From contig JARLGM010000044.1 in NCBI GenBank assembly GCA_031292755.1, positions 1 through 39,612 on the forward strand: a stretch of 39,612 bases of DNA, in the 5' to 3' direction. Every line of letters begins with the position of its first letter. The stretch's first letter is position 1. The stretch is from Candidatus Sulfopaludibacter sp. Lineage in GTDB: Bacteria > Acidobacteriota > Terriglobia > Bryobacterales > Bryobacteraceae. The notes under the pieces are model-generated. The model made no database searches. It was not told where the DNA came from and saw only the letters and a program-made list of their open reading frames with translations. Shown in pieces: positions 19,441 to 28,407 of this stretch. Position numbers and translations under genes: made by a program.

Positions 19441-21237
19441 ATGCCCCTCATCGAAAGCTGCGCCTCCATTTCCAAATCCTTCGGCTCCCGCCTGCTCTTC
19501 ACGGGCATCTCGCTGAGCATCTCCGATGGCGAGCGGCTGGGATTGATCGGCCCCAACGGCGCAGGCAAATCCACTCTGCTGAAGATTCTCTCGGGCCAGG
19601 CGGAGCCCGATTCCGGATCCATTTCCATCCGGCGCAATACGCGCGTGGGATACGTCCCGCAGCAGGCCGAATTCGCTCCCGGGCACTCCGCCGCGGAGGT
19701 CATCGCCGAAGCCATCGCCGGCGAGCGCCTCGACGAAATGGAACGCTCCGCGCGCATCAATCAGACGCTGGGCCGCGCCGGATTTACCGATGGCGCCGTG
19801 CGCACCGAAGCCCTCTCCGGAGGCTGGAGACGCCGCCTCGCCATCGCCCGCGAACTGGCGCTCCAGCCCGACCTGTTGTTCCTCGACGAGCCCACCAATC
19901 ACCTCGACCTGGAGGGCATCCTCTGGCTCGAAAAGCTGCTTGCCGGGGCCGCCTTCGCCAGCGTGGTGGTCAGCCACGACCGCTATTTCCTCGACAACGT
20001 GGTGAACGATATGGCCGAGATCGACCGCGTTTATCCCGAGGGTATCTTCCGCGTGGAGGGCGGCTACAGCCGCTTTTTGGAGCGCAAAGAAGAATTCCTG
20101 CTGGCGCAGACCAGCCACCAGGAGGCGCTCGCCAACAAGGTGCGGCGCGAAGTGGAATGGCTGCGCCGCGGCGCCAAGGCGCGCACCGGAAAATCCAAGG
20201 CGCGCATCGATGAAGCCGGCCGCCTGATGCGCGAACTCGGCGACCTGGAGACCCGCAGCGCGAAAGGTGTGTCGCAGATCGATTTCACCGCCACAGAGCG
20301 CCGCACCAAGCGGCTGGTTTCCGTGGAAGCCATCTCCAAGCAACTCGGAGACCGCACCCTGTTCCGCGACCTCAGCATCACCCTCACGCCCGGCACGCGC
20401 CTTGGCCTGCTGGGCCTCAACGGCACCGGCAAGACTACCCTCCTGCGCCTGCTGGCCGGCGAACTCGCGCCCGACGCCGGCAAAATCGAACGCGCCGACG
20501 CGCTCCGCATGGTCTACTTCGACCAGGCTCGCGAGCAACTGGATCTCACCCAGACCCTGCGCCAGGGATTGGGTGCGCACGGCGACACGGTCATTTTTCA
20601 GGACCGCCCCATCCATGTGGCCGGGTGGGCCAAGCGCTTCCTCTTCGATTCCGGCCAGTTGGACCGTCCTCTGGCCAGTCTCTCCGGCGGCGAACAGGCG
20701 CGCGTCCTCATCGCCCGGCTCATGCTGCAACCGGCCGACCTGCTGCTCCTCGACGAGCCCACCAACGATCTCGATATCCCCACGCTCGAAGTGCTCGAAG
20801 ACAGCCTCACCGACTTCCCGGGAGCCCTAGTCCTGGTGACCCACGACCGCTACCTGCTGGACCGCGTTTCGACTGCCGTGCTCGGTCTGGATGGCCAGGG
20901 AACTACGCAGCTTTATGCCGACTACTGGCAGTGGGAGCAGGCGCAACTCGCGCCCAAACCGAAGGCCGAAAAACCCGGTGCGGCGTCCGCCAGGCCCGCG
21001 TCCGGCGCGGGGAAGAAGAAGCTCTCCTACCTGGAAGCGCGCGAATGGGAACAGATCGAAGCGCGCATTCTCGAAGCCGAGCGGGAGCTGGCAGCCATCC
21101 GCGCCGAGATGCAATCGCCGGATGTGGTGTCCGACGGCATGCGTCTCCACGCCTGCTACCAGAGCATGCAGGAAGCCGAATCCCGCGTCGCCGCACTCTA
21201 TGACCGTTGGGCCGAACTGGAAGCAAAACAGGCTTGA
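19441..21237 (+). CDS. uup: ABC-F ATPase, Uup type
   Basis: This 598-residue cytoplasmic protein has two ABC domains in one chain and no membrane segment. Domain 1 has Walker A GPNGAGKST (37-45), signature LSGGWRRRLAIA and Walker B LLFLDEPTNHLD. Domain 2 has GLNGTGKTT (about 325), LSGGEQARVLIA and LLLLDEPTNDLD. The long linker (VRREVEWLRRGAKARTGKSK) and a C-terminal coiled coil (LEAREWEQIEARILEAERE) point to Uup rather than EttA or an antibiotic-resistance ABC-F. Such proteins act on ribosomes and branched DNA intermediates. The start was set at ATG 19441; an in-frame extension to 19387 would be encoded by the repeat element and is rejected. Confidence 0.9.
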   Translation: MPLIESCASISKSFGSRLLFTGISLSISDGERLGLIGPNGAGKSTLLKILSGQAEPDSGSISIRRNTRVGYVPQQAEFAPGHSAAEVIAEAIAGERLDEMERSARINQTLGRAGFTDGAVRTEALSGGWRRRLAIARELALQPDLLFLDEPTNHLDLEGILWLEKLLAGAAFASVVVSHDRYFLDNVVNDMAEIDRVYPEGIFRVEGGYSRFLERKEEFLLAQTSHQEALANKVRREVEWLRRGAKARTGKSKARIDEAGRLMRELGDLETRSAKGVSQIDFTATERRTKRLVSVEAISKQLGDRTLFRDLSITLTPGTRLGLLGLNGTGKTTLLRLLAGELAPDAGKIERADALRMVYFDQAREQLDLTQTLRQGLGAHGDTVIFQDRPIHVAGWAKRFLFDSGQLDRPLASLSGGEQARVLIARLMLQPADLLLLDEPTNDLDIPTLEVLEDSLTDFPGALVLVTHDRYLLDRVSTAVLGLDGQGTTQLYADYWQWEQAQLAPKPKAEKPGAASARPASGAGKKKLSYLEAREWEQIEARILEAERELAAIRAEMQSPDVVSDGMRLHACYQSMQEAESRVAALYDRWAELEAKQA

Positions 21238-21262
21238 CAGTCATTTAAGTTTAAACTAAATT
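21234..21262 (+). promoter_or_regulatory. Promoter and probable operator of the ArsR-type regulator
   Basis: A perfect TTGACA at 21234-21239 is followed after 17 bases by TAAATT at 21257-21262 as the -10 box. Between and over them lies an AT-rich palindrome centred on GTTTAAAC (21250-21257), flanked by ATTTA on the left and TAAAT on the right with one unpaired base. An ArsR-family dimer bound here would cover the -10. The predicted transcription start falls at or next to the ATG at 21271, so the mRNA may be leaderless. Confidence 0.65.
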
Positions 21263-21270
21263 AATGGAGA

Positions 21271-21603
21271 ATGGACTCCGCGGTTCTCGCTGCCATCGCT
21301 TCTCCACGCCGGCGCGAGATCCTGCGCCTGGTCTGGACTCAGGAGCAGTCCGCCGGCGCCATCCACCAGGCCATGCCGGACGTCAGCTTTCCGGCAGTAT
21401 CGCTGCAACTGCGCTCGCTGGTGGAAGCCGGCCTGGTGGAAGTCCGCGCGCAGCAACGCAATCGCTTCTACCGTGCGCGCCGCAAAGCCTTTGGACCCGT
21501 CGCGAAAATCCTGGAAAGGATGTGGGACGACGCGCTCTGGAAACTCAAACTGGCCGCGGAATTGGAAGAGACCCGCCGCGGTCCGAAACCCGGAAGAAAG
21601 TGA
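21271..21603 (+). CDS. ArsR-family transcriptional regulator
   Basis: This 110-residue winged-helix protein opens LAAIASPRRREILRLVW, with the recognition region FPAVSLQLRSLVEAGLVEVR and the wing QQRNRFYRARRKAFGP. No metal-binding Cys cluster is present, as expected for the subgroup paired with AHSA1-type SRPBCC genes rather than arsenic sensors. The next gene, 6 bases on, is such an SRPBCC protein, so the pair is probably autoregulated through the palindrome upstream. The signal sensed is unknown. Confidence 0.9.
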   Translation: MDSAVLAAIASPRRREILRLVWTQEQSAGAIHQAMPDVSFPAVSLQLRSLVEAGLVEVRAQQRNRFYRARRKAFGPVAKILERMWDDALWKLKLAAELEETRRGPKPGRK

Positions 21604-21609
21604 GGACTC

Positions 21610-22374
21610 ATGCTGAAACTGCCATACGACCTGCAACGCACCGTTCTGATCCGCGCCGTGCCCGAAACGGTATTTCGGTTTTTCACCGATAGCGCCCGCT
21701 TTGCCGCGTGGTGGGGCGCCGGGTCTACCATCGATGCCACACCTGGAGGCAAGGTGTACATCCGCCATCCCAACGGAGTGGAAACCGTGGGGGAGGTGCT
21801 GGAGATCCAAAGCCCCGAGCGCATCGTCTTCACTTACGGCTATGCCAGCGGGAATCCGATACCGCCCGGCAGTTCGCGCGTCACCATCCGGCTGGAGCCG
21901 GTCGAATCCGGAACGCGTCTCTTCCTCCGTCACGAATTCGCCGAACCCGGTCCGCGCGATCTCCACGTGCAGGGGTGGCGCTTCCAGCTTTCGCTGTTTG
22001 CCAACGCGGTGGCGAACGAAGTGTATGCCGGCGCCGAGACAACCGTCGACCAGTGGTACGAAGCCTGGACCATCGCCGACGACACAGCGCGCGCGGAATT
22101 CCTCGCTCGCGTCGCGGCGCCCGAAGTATCGTTCCGCGATCGCTACAGCCTGCTCGCAGGGCTCGAGGATCTGACCGCGCACAGCGGCGCGGCCCAGCGC
22201 TTCATGCCCGGCATCCAAGTGCGGCGCAACGGCTCTGTGCGGCAGTGCCAGGGCACGGTGCTGGCCGAATGGATTGCCACCGACAAAGAAGGCAAAAAAC
22301 GCATGAGCGGAACCAGCGTCTTTCAACTCCGGCCGGATGGGCGAATCGAAGCGGTCACCAGCTTCGCCAAATAA
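21610..22374 (+). CDS. SRPBCC (AHSA1-type) protein fused to an NTF2-like domain
   Basis: This 254-residue protein has two parts. Residues 1-145 are an AHSA1-type SRPBCC fold (LIRAVPETVFRFFTDSARFAAWW, EVLEIQSPERIVFTYGY, LFLRHEFAEP), a hydrophobic-ligand-binding helix-grip domain. Residues of about 150-254 look like a SnoaL/NTF2-like cone (WYEAWTIADDTAR, VSFRDRYSLLAGLEDL, GTSVFQLRPDGRIEAVTSF). The second domain is not usual for the ArsR-linked partner. It is cytoplasmic. A ribosome site (GAGG) lies 5 bases before the ATG. It ends 3 bases before the convergent peptidase gene. Confidence 0.82.
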   Translation: MLKLPYDLQRTVLIRAVPETVFRFFTDSARFAAWWGAGSTIDATPGGKVYIRHPNGVETVGEVLEIQSPERIVFTYGYASGNPIPPGSSRVTIRLEPVESGTRLFLRHEFAEPGPRDLHVQGWRFQLSLFANAVANEVYAGAETTVDQWYEAWTIADDTARAEFLARVAAPEVSFRDRYSLLAGLEDLTAHSGAAQRFMPGIQVRRNGSVRQCQGTVLAEWIATDKEGKKRMSGTSVFQLRPDGRIEAVTSFAK

Positions 22375-22377
22375 TCT

Positions 22378-24438
22378 TCACAGCTTCCGCGCGAAGAAGT
22401 CCGCCGCCGCCTGGTATGCGCGCAGCCACGAGGTATGCCGCAGGAAACCGTGGATCTCATCCGGGATGATCAACTGCTCGAAGTAGACGCCCTGCCGGCG
22501 CAGCGCCGTCACCAGCGTGACCGTCTCGCTGAAGTTCACATTGCGGTCGTCGTCGCCGTGAATCAGTAGCACCGGCGATTTCCACCCGCTCACCGACGCC
22601 ATCGGCGAAGACGCATAAGCCACTCGCACCGCTTCCTGCCGCGCAGCCTCCGCCGCCGGATCTCCGGACGCCGCGGGCGCGCCGGCATTGGCGGCATTCC
22701 GTACCGTCCAATCGTGGACCCCGTGGAAGTCCACACCGGCCGCGAACAGGCTGGAAGCCCGCGCCAGCCCCATCGCGGTGAGATAGCCGCCGTACGATCC
22801 GCCCCATAGTCCCACGTGCGCGGCGTCCACATCGGGCCGGCTCTTCAGGTAGAGCCCGGCGCCCTCGACGTCGTTGAATTCGCTGGCGCCGCGCGCGCCG
22901 TAATTGGCCGGCTCGCGGAATGCCAGCCCGTAGCCGATGCCGCTGCGGTAGTTGATGGAGAGCACGATGTATCCCTGGCTGGCCAGGTATTGGTTCATGC
23001 CGTAGGCGTTGTTGTAGTAATCCATGTAGTGCCAGCCCAGCAGCATCTGCCGGCGCGATCCGCCGTGCATAAACACCAGCGCTTTGCGCTTCTCGCCCGG
23101 CTTCAGGTCCGGCGGCAGGAACAACTGCCCGTGAATCTGCATCCCGTCGGTGGAGTTGTAGATCACCTGTTGCGGGACCACCAGCGAATTCGCCGGAAAC
23201 CCGGCGGGAATGGAATCGGGCGCCAGGTCTTTCACGGCGCCCCCGATTTGGATGGCGGCGCGCGCGGGTTGCTTCGTACCGGAATGCAGGAACGCCACGC
23301 CGCCGGCGGTTGCCACGGGCATCCACTCCAGGTCGGTGCCGCTGGTGACGGCACGCGCCGGGGCGCCCGATACGGAAACGCGCCAGATGTGGCGCCGGTC
23401 GATATCGTCCTGGTTCGAAGAAAGCATCAACTCCTGGCGATCGCCGGTCATCGAAACGTGTTCGACCTCGAAGTTGCCCTTGGTCAATTGCGTGGCCGCG
23501 CCGCCTTCCACCGGCACCGAGTAGAGGTGAGTCCAGCCGTCCTTCTCCCACGGGAAAACAATCCGGTCGCCCGCTGCCCAATACAACTGGCTCTCGGACA
23601 CCACCGGGTGGAAAGCGCTGCCCGGACCGGGATCGGCAGCCCAGATCTGCCGCCCGATGCCGTTACTCACCGTGGCTACGCGGATGGACCAGCCGGCGCC
23701 TTCAATGCCTCCGCGTCCGCCGCCCGCGGCGGTCCGCAGAAATGCCACCTGCTTGCCGTCGGGCGACCATACCGGGTTGCGGTCGCGATCCACCGTGGGG
23801 TCGAGATATGTCAGCTCCTTGCTGGCGAAGTCGTACACCGCGATGAAGCTGTGATTGCCGCGGTCGCTGACAAATGCCAGCTTCCTGCCATCGGGTGACC
23901 ACGTTGGTTCGAGCGAAGTCACGCCGGAGCGCGCATGGTACAGCGGCGCCGTCTTCTCGCCGCCGCGAATCCAGATCTGCCCTCCGTGGATCAGCGCCAT
24001 GCGGTCGCCTTTGGGAGAGAGCGCGGGCGAATAACCATCCGCCACCTTGTGCGGCATCTCGCCGGGACTCACCTCCCACACGGCCTGCTCCACGCCATCG
24101 GGATCGGTGCTGGGGTTGGGATCGGGCCGGCCCGGAAATTCCAGGTCGCCGCCGCGCGTGTAGTAGACGCTTTTGGCGTCCGGCGTCCAATGCAGTTCGC
24201 CGATATCCTGTCCGTCGTCCTTCGTGTACGACGTGACGCGAACGCCCTTCCAATCCGGCGCCGAGGCTACCCACACATTGCGCGCGCCGCGCTCGTTCAA
24301 CAACCACGCCACCTTTTGCCCGCCGGGGGCGGCCACCAGTTCCGAAGGAAACGGTGCGGAAAGCACCTGGTCCAGCGTGAAACTCCCGGCAGCCGCCAGC
24401 GAGGCGAAAATCAGGATCCCAGGGAGAATGCGTTTCAT
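22378..24438 (-). CDS. Exported S9-family (prolyl oligopeptidase-type) peptidase
   Basis: This 686-residue protein has a signal peptide (ILPGILIFASLAAAGS), a seven-bladed propeller at about 30-400 with repeated WSPDGRK/DGKQVAF motifs, and an alpha/beta-hydrolase domain. The nucleophile elbow is GGSYGG, the acid is in HGDDDRNVNF and the catalytic His is in EIHGFLRH. This is the dipeptidyl-aminopeptidase/acylaminoacyl-peptidase arrangement, acting on short peptides in the periplasm. It is separated by 33 bases from the upstream sulfatase gene on the same strand, so they may share a transcript. Confidence 0.92.
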   Translation of the reverse strand: MKRILPGILIFASLAAAGSFTLDQVLSAPFPSELVAAPGGQKVAWLLNERGARNVWVASAPDWKGVRVTSYTKDDGQDIGELHWTPDAKSVYYTRGGDLEFPGRPDPNPSTDPDGVEQAVWEVSPGEMPHKVADGYSPALSPKGDRMALIHGGQIWIRGGEKTAPLYHARSGVTSLEPTWSPDGRKLAFVSDRGNHSFIAVYDFASKELTYLDPTVDRDRNPVWSPDGKQVAFLRTAAGGGRGGIEGAGWSIRVATVSNGIGRQIWAADPGPGSAFHPVVSESQLYWAAGDRIVFPWEKDGWTHLYSVPVEGGAATQLTKGNFEVEHVSMTGDRQELMLSSNQDDIDRRHIWRVSVSGAPARAVTSGTDLEWMPVATAGGVAFLHSGTKQPARAAIQIGGAVKDLAPDSIPAGFPANSLVVPQQVIYNSTDGMQIHGQLFLPPDLKPGEKRKALVFMHGGSRRQMLLGWHYMDYYNNAYGMNQYLASQGYIVLSINYRSGIGYGLAFREPANYGARGASEFNDVEGAGLYLKSRPDVDAAHVGLWGGSYGGYLTAMGLARASSLFAAGVDFHGVHDWTVRNAANAGAPAASGDPAAEAARQEAVRVAYASSPMASVSGWKSPVLLIHGDDDRNVNFSETVTLVTALRRQGVYFEQLIIPDEIHGFLRHTSWLRAYQAAADFFARKL

Positions 24439-24471
24439 GGGAATCCAGTTTACTAAAACCGCGGCCCACGC

Positions 24472-25908
24472 CTATGAGTACGGGAACCAGCAGGGCTCGA
24501 TCGTGGCAGCGGGGTCGCCGGCCTGCCGCATGTGCTCGAGCAGGCGGGCGCGCAGGGCCGCGGCCACCTGTTGATGGGTGGCCCTGCCGGCCAGGTTTAC
24601 GTGCTGGTACGGGTCGGCGTAATTGTCGTAGAGCACGTACTCGACGTAGCTCGGCGCCGATGGCACAGCTTTCCATCCGCGCTCCTTGGGCGCCATCGCA
24701 GCGTAGGTGTATTGCGGCGTGCGCAGACCGCGCCCGGTCACGAACTCGGCCATCTGGAAATACACCTCGTTGTTCCAACCCTCGGTCTTGCGATCCAGCA
24801 GCGGCAACATGCTGCGGCCCTGCATCGCCGCGGGCACGGGCAATCCGGCGGCCTGCAGCAGCGTCGGCGTCACATCCACCTGGCTCACCAGTTCGGAAAT
24901 CTCCAGCCCGCGATTGAAGCCTGGTCCCTCCACAATCAGCGGCACGTGGATGGAACTCTCATGCGGGCTCCGTTTGTATTCCGTGTTCCGCGTCTTGAAG
25001 TGGCAGGCATGATCGCTCAGAAACATCAGGATGGTGTTGTCGGCGAGCCCGGTCTCCGCCAGTGTCTTGCGAACGGTGCCCACGGTTTCGTCCATCTTCG
25101 CCACGCAGGCGAAGTAATCGGAAAGCTGGCTGGGCCATGACCCCGGCAGGGGCCGCAGATCTTTCGGAATAAATGGATTGGGATACCGTTTGGCGTATTC
25201 CGTGGGCGGGTCGAACGTGTCCTTGTCGTTCTGGTGGTGGACTTCCAGGTACGACAGCGTGAGCAGGAATGGCGACTTCGCCGAGCGCAGAAACTGCTGC
25301 GCCAGGCCGGTCATAAAGTCGGTACGGTACACGCCGGAAAAATGCAGCGGCTTTCCGGCGTTGTCGTACAGGTCGCCTTCGTACGCATGAGACGTATGTT
25401 CCAGCGTATTGGCGGCCTGCCACAGATCCAGAAACCCACCGCGATTCGCCGGCGCCACCGGACCCTGATCGCTCGCCGGCCCCAGGTGCCATTTGCCGAT
25501 ATAGTTGGCCGAGTACCCGGACGCGCGCAGCGTGCTTGCCAGCGTGGTGGCGTCCTCCTTCAGGGGAATGGCGTTCTTCCAGACGCCGTGCCGCGCCGGA
25601 TACTGGCCGGTGAAGATGCTGGCGCGCGCCGGCGCGCACACCGGCTGATTGCAGAACGCCGAGCGGAACAGCACCCCGCGCCGCGCGATGGTATCCAGGT
25701 TGGGTGTCAGGTTCATGGGGTTCGCGCCCATGGCGCCCACACAGTCCCAGCGGAATTGATCGCTGATGATCATCACGATGTTGGGCCGCCGGGCGGATGC
25801 GCCCGTCTGCGCGGCGGCGGAAACCGCGGAAAGGGCGGCCGGCGCGCTGCCCAGCCATTGCCGCCGGGTGGGTCCGGACGAAGAGTTGCGTGGCATCAGA
25901 GTCATCAT
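24472..25908 (-). CDS. Exported type I sulfatase
   Basis: This 478-residue protein has a twin-arginine leader (TRRQWLGSAPAALSAVSAA) and the sulfatase signature with C91 in VCAPARASIFTG, i.e. Cys-x-Pro-x-Arg, the site converted to formylglycine. Metal residues include D50 in IISDQF and the Asp-His pair in MFLSDHACHFK. It therefore hydrolyses sulfate esters, probably of a polysaccharide, outside the cytoplasm. It needs an anaerobic or aerobic maturase (anSME or FGE), and none is intact in the window. Several Met codons near the start leave it open by 5 residues. It is divergent from the Crp/Fnr gene. Confidence 0.92.
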   Translation of the reverse strand: MMTLMPRNSSSGPTRRQWLGSAPAALSAVSAAAQTGASARRPNIVMIISDQFRWDCVGAMGANPMNLTPNLDTIARRGVLFRSAFCNQPVCAPARASIFTGQYPARHGVWKNAIPLKEDATTLASTLRASGYSANYIGKWHLGPASDQGPVAPANRGGFLDLWQAANTLEHTSHAYEGDLYDNAGKPLHFSGVYRTDFMTGLAQQFLRSAKSPFLLTLSYLEVHHQNDKDTFDPPTEYAKRYPNPFIPKDLRPLPGSWPSQLSDYFACVAKMDETVGTVRKTLAETGLADNTILMFLSDHACHFKTRNTEYKRSPHESSIHVPLIVEGPGFNRGLEISELVSQVDVTPTLLQAAGLPVPAAMQGRSMLPLLDRKTEGWNNEVYFQMAEFVTGRGLRTPQYTYAAMAPKERGWKAVPSAPSYVEYVLYDNYADPYQHVNLAGRATHQQVAAALRARLLEHMRQAGDPAATIEPCWFPYS

Positions 25909-25963
25909 AATCCAACGCGCGCTGTACGGAAACGCACCGTGAATTTAAGACTCCCATGTCAAA

Positions 25964-26650
25964 ATGCCGATAATGCCGACCACAGAACCGGAACATAAGC
26001 CGCTGCTGGAAGAGGTTCTCGCCTATCTTCCGTACTCCGACATTCACTCATTCGCCAAGGGCCAGCAGATCTACGGTCCCGGCAACGATTCCGGCAGCCT
26101 CTGTCTGTTGATCGAGGGACGCGTCAAGCTGTTGCGTCTGACCGAATCGGGCGTCACCGTGGCGGTGGACATTTATCAGGCCGGCGACCTCTTCGGAGAA
26201 TCGGCCCTTCTGAGCGTCCCCCGCGACGACGAGCAGGCCCTGGCGGTGGAACCGGCCAAAGTGATGGCGTGGACGGCCGCGGAAATCGCCAATCTCATCG
26301 CCGGAGATCCGCGGCTGGCAGTCGCTCTCATGCAGGTCATCGTCAAGCGCTGCCTGAGTTTTAAAGACCGGCTGGAGAGCCTCTCGGCAGAGGATACGTC
26401 ACACCGTCTGGGACGGGCCCTGGTCGATTTCGCCGACCGGTCGCGCGCCGCTGCCGGGCACGCCGACGTGACCATCGCGCCACTCACTCACGAACTGCTG
26501 GCGCAATACGTGGGCACTTCGCGCGAAATCGTCAGCCAGCACATGAGCACGCTGCGCCGCCACGGATACATCGGGTATTCGCGCAAGGGAATCCTGGTAC
26601 ATTGCGATACGCTGAGGGACTGGCTGCATACCAGAACCAAACGCGCTTAG
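25964..26650 (+). CDS. Crp/Fnr-family transcriptional regulator
   Basis: This 228-residue protein has an N-terminal cyclic-nucleotide-type barrel (SLCLLIEGRVKLLRLTESG, YQAGDLFGESALL), a long dimer helix and a C-terminal HTH (LTHELLAQYVGTSREIVSQH). There is no N-terminal Cys cluster, so it is not an oxygen-sensing FNR. The effector loop does not show a clear cAMP-binding Arg-Ser, so the ligand is unknown. It shares a 55-base divergent gap with the sulfatase gene, so it may control that gene and itself. A second Met at residue 4 is an equal start candidate. Confidence 0.9.
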   Translation: MPIMPTTEPEHKPLLEEVLAYLPYSDIHSFAKGQQIYGPGNDSGSLCLLIEGRVKLLRLTESGVTVAVDIYQAGDLFGESALLSVPRDDEQALAVEPAKVMAWTAAEIANLIAGDPRLAVALMQVIVKRCLSFKDRLESLSAEDTSHRLGRALVDFADRSRAAAGHADVTIAPLTHELLAQYVGTSREIVSQHMSTLRRHGYIGYSRKGILVHCDTLRDWLHTRTKRA

Positions 26651-26731
26651 AAGTACTCCGGACTTTCCCTAAGACGGTTCAGGAATCCACCCCCCTTGCA
26701 GTTGGTTGGTACTGTTAGTACTATAGAATAC

Positions 26732-26974
26732 ATGAGCGTTACCCTCGAGGATCCGAGCCTGTTCGCCGGGCAACGGGCTGTCGAAGAGCAGTGGCGCGCC
26801 CGCGTGCGCGCCGCAAAATTCCGCTTCGATCTCGCGGCCGCCCAAGCCTCGCATGGAGCTGATTGCGCGGCGGTGGAGATGTCGCGCGCCATGGAAAGAG
26901 ACGCCCGCGAACAGTACCTCCGCGAATTGCAGGCCTTCACCGATATCGTAGTCCACGGCAAGACGCCGGAGTGA
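26732..26974 (+). CDS. Small hypothetical helical protein
   Basis: This 80-residue protein starts at ATG 26732 and is largely helical and charged (AVEEQWRARVRAAKFRF, then SRAMERDAREQYLRELQAF). No family was recognised. A promoter-like TATAGA at 26722-26727 lies just before the start, so the mRNA would have almost no leader. It follows the Crp/Fnr gene by about 80 bases. It could be a small DNA- or protein-binding factor. From 26975 to 27152 I see no gene. Confidence 0.55.
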   Translation: MSVTLEDPSLFAGQRAVEEQWRARVRAAKFRFDLAAAQASHGADCAAVEMSRAMERDAREQYLRELQAFTDIVVHGKTPE

Positions 26975-27152
26975 ATTCGCCGAAACGCCGATTTCACGTA
27001 TGGGTGGCCGCGCAAAGCGGGATCCCATCCGCGCGTTCAACAGGGTGAGTTCGGTGGCATCCATCCGATCAGGTGCGGCGCGATCTCGGCAATACCGTGC
27101 GCGCGCCCGCCGCGTACCCGGTTACGCAGGTATCGGTATGGATCGCGACCAG

Positions 27153-27461
27153 CTACGCGCGGGCAGTGTAGATGATCATGGCCAGGTTCCAGGTGACGAT
27201 TACCGCGAACATGTAGTTGAGAAAGACGACCACCCGCGGCCGCTTCAAGCGCAGGGCGGCCAGTCCCAGAAGGATCGCGAATGTCTTCGAAATCAGCAGC
27301 GCTTCGATGGTGCCCAGGTGCATCAGACGGCTCACGAAGTAGCTGCCCTCTGACGCGCCCACGCGCAGACCGATAAGCGTAGTCAAAAGATCCAATGCCT
27401 GCAAGGAGAAGAAGACCGTCAATGACGGGGCGGGGAACTCTCTTCGAATGTTGAGGAACAT
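27153..27461 (-). CDS. Small membrane protein, DUF5658-like
   Basis: This 102-residue protein has three helices: LTVFFSLQALDLLTTLIGL, ALLISKTFAILLGLAAL and VVVFLNYMFAVIVTWNLAMI. The first contains the pattern LDLLTTLIGLRVGASEGS, which matches the DUF5658 family, whose function is unknown. It starts at ATG 27461. It is transcribed toward the small hypothetical gene and away from the MBL-fold gene, with 56 bases of spacer. Confidence 0.7.
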   Translation of the reverse strand: MFLNIRREFPAPSLTVFFSLQALDLLTTLIGLRVGASEGSYFVSRLMHLGTIEALLISKTFAILLGLAALRLKRPRVVVFLNYMFAVIVTWNLAMIIYTARA

Positions 27462-27517
27462 CTCCCCTCATTGTGCCTGCCGGCCGCCGGTGGGTCTAGC
27501 CTGACTTTGGTTATGCC

Positions 27518-28393
27518 TCAGCGAATAACATCGAGATCCTTGCCGAAGACTGTGGTTCCGTTGTATTCCTGGCGAATTTCTCCCAGAATCTCATCGGCGC
27601 TTTGTCCCCAGCCCAGTTGATGATACAGCACCAGGGTCTTGGGATGAACCTGCGCGGCCACGCGGCCTACGTCTGGCGCGGAGGTATGAAACGCGCGGTG
27701 GTAACGCTGCCAGTCGGCGGGGCGGGAGGCCAGCCCCTTTTCCGAATAGACTTCGTGCACCAGAATGTCGCAGCCTTTGGCCGCGGCAATCAGTCCCGGG
27801 CTGTAAGTGGTGTCACCCGAAAGTACGATGATCTTATCGGGAGCTTCGAAGCGATACCCATACGCATGTTTCCAGGAGCCATGATTCACCGCGAAGGCGA
27901 TCACGCGCACGGCGCCATCGCGGTAAATCTCGCCCGGCGCCACATCGTGAGCGTGCACCACATACGCCTGCGCGACCGAGGGTTCCAGGCCATGCAGCCG
28001 GATCTGCTGGTCTTCACCCCACGCCTGCATCACCAGTTGCGTCATGGCGCGTATTCCCGGCGGTCCGTAAATCTCCAGGGGCTCCTGGCGGCCGGTGACC
28101 GCCGGCGTGAAAATCAGGTCCGGCAGCCCCACCGTGTGGTCGGAGTGCAGATGCGTGACGAAGGCGCGCGTGATCTGCGCCATGGCAATGCCCGCCTGCG
28201 CCGCGCGCCGTACAACGCCAGGACCGCAATCCACAATGTAGGCCCGGCTGCCCGAAAGAATCGCCACCGCCGGACCCATCCGGTCTGGGTCGGGATTCGG
28301 GTTGCCTGTCCCCAGCAGCACCACCCGTGTATCCTGCGCCACCGCTGCCGTCGCCAGCAGCAACAGCATTCCCAGACTCATGACCCGGAGCAT
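27518..28393 (-). CDS. Exported MBL-fold metallo-hydrolase
   Basis: This 291-residue protein has a signal peptide (SLGMLLLLATAAVAQ) and the metallo-beta-lactamase motif THLHSDHTVGLPDLIF, supplying HxHxDH. A second His lies in AFAVNHGSWKH, an Asp in LSGDTTYSPG and a late His in VLYHQLGWG. The opening LLGTGNPNPDPDRMGP is the RNase Z/arylsulfatase-like layout of this branch, here in an exported form. Its role could be hydrolysis of a phosphodiester or lactone; the substrate cannot be told. The start is 14 bases from the divergent DUF1080 gene. The internal Met (residue 5) is an alternative. Confidence 0.87.
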   Translation of the reverse strand: MLRVMSLGMLLLLATAAVAQDTRVVLLGTGNPNPDPDRMGPAVAILSGSRAYIVDCGPGVVRRAAQAGIAMAQITRAFVTHLHSDHTVGLPDLIFTPAVTGRQEPLEIYGPPGIRAMTQLVMQAWGEDQQIRLHGLEPSVAQAYVVHAHDVAPGEIYRDGAVRVIAFAVNHGSWKHAYGYRFEAPDKIIVLSGDTTYSPGLIAAAKGCDILVHEVYSEKGLASRPADWQRYHRAFHTSAPDVGRVAAQVHPKTLVLYHQLGWGQSADEILGEIRQEYNGTTVFGKDLDVIR

Positions 28394-28407
28394 GTGACAA
28401 TAATGGC

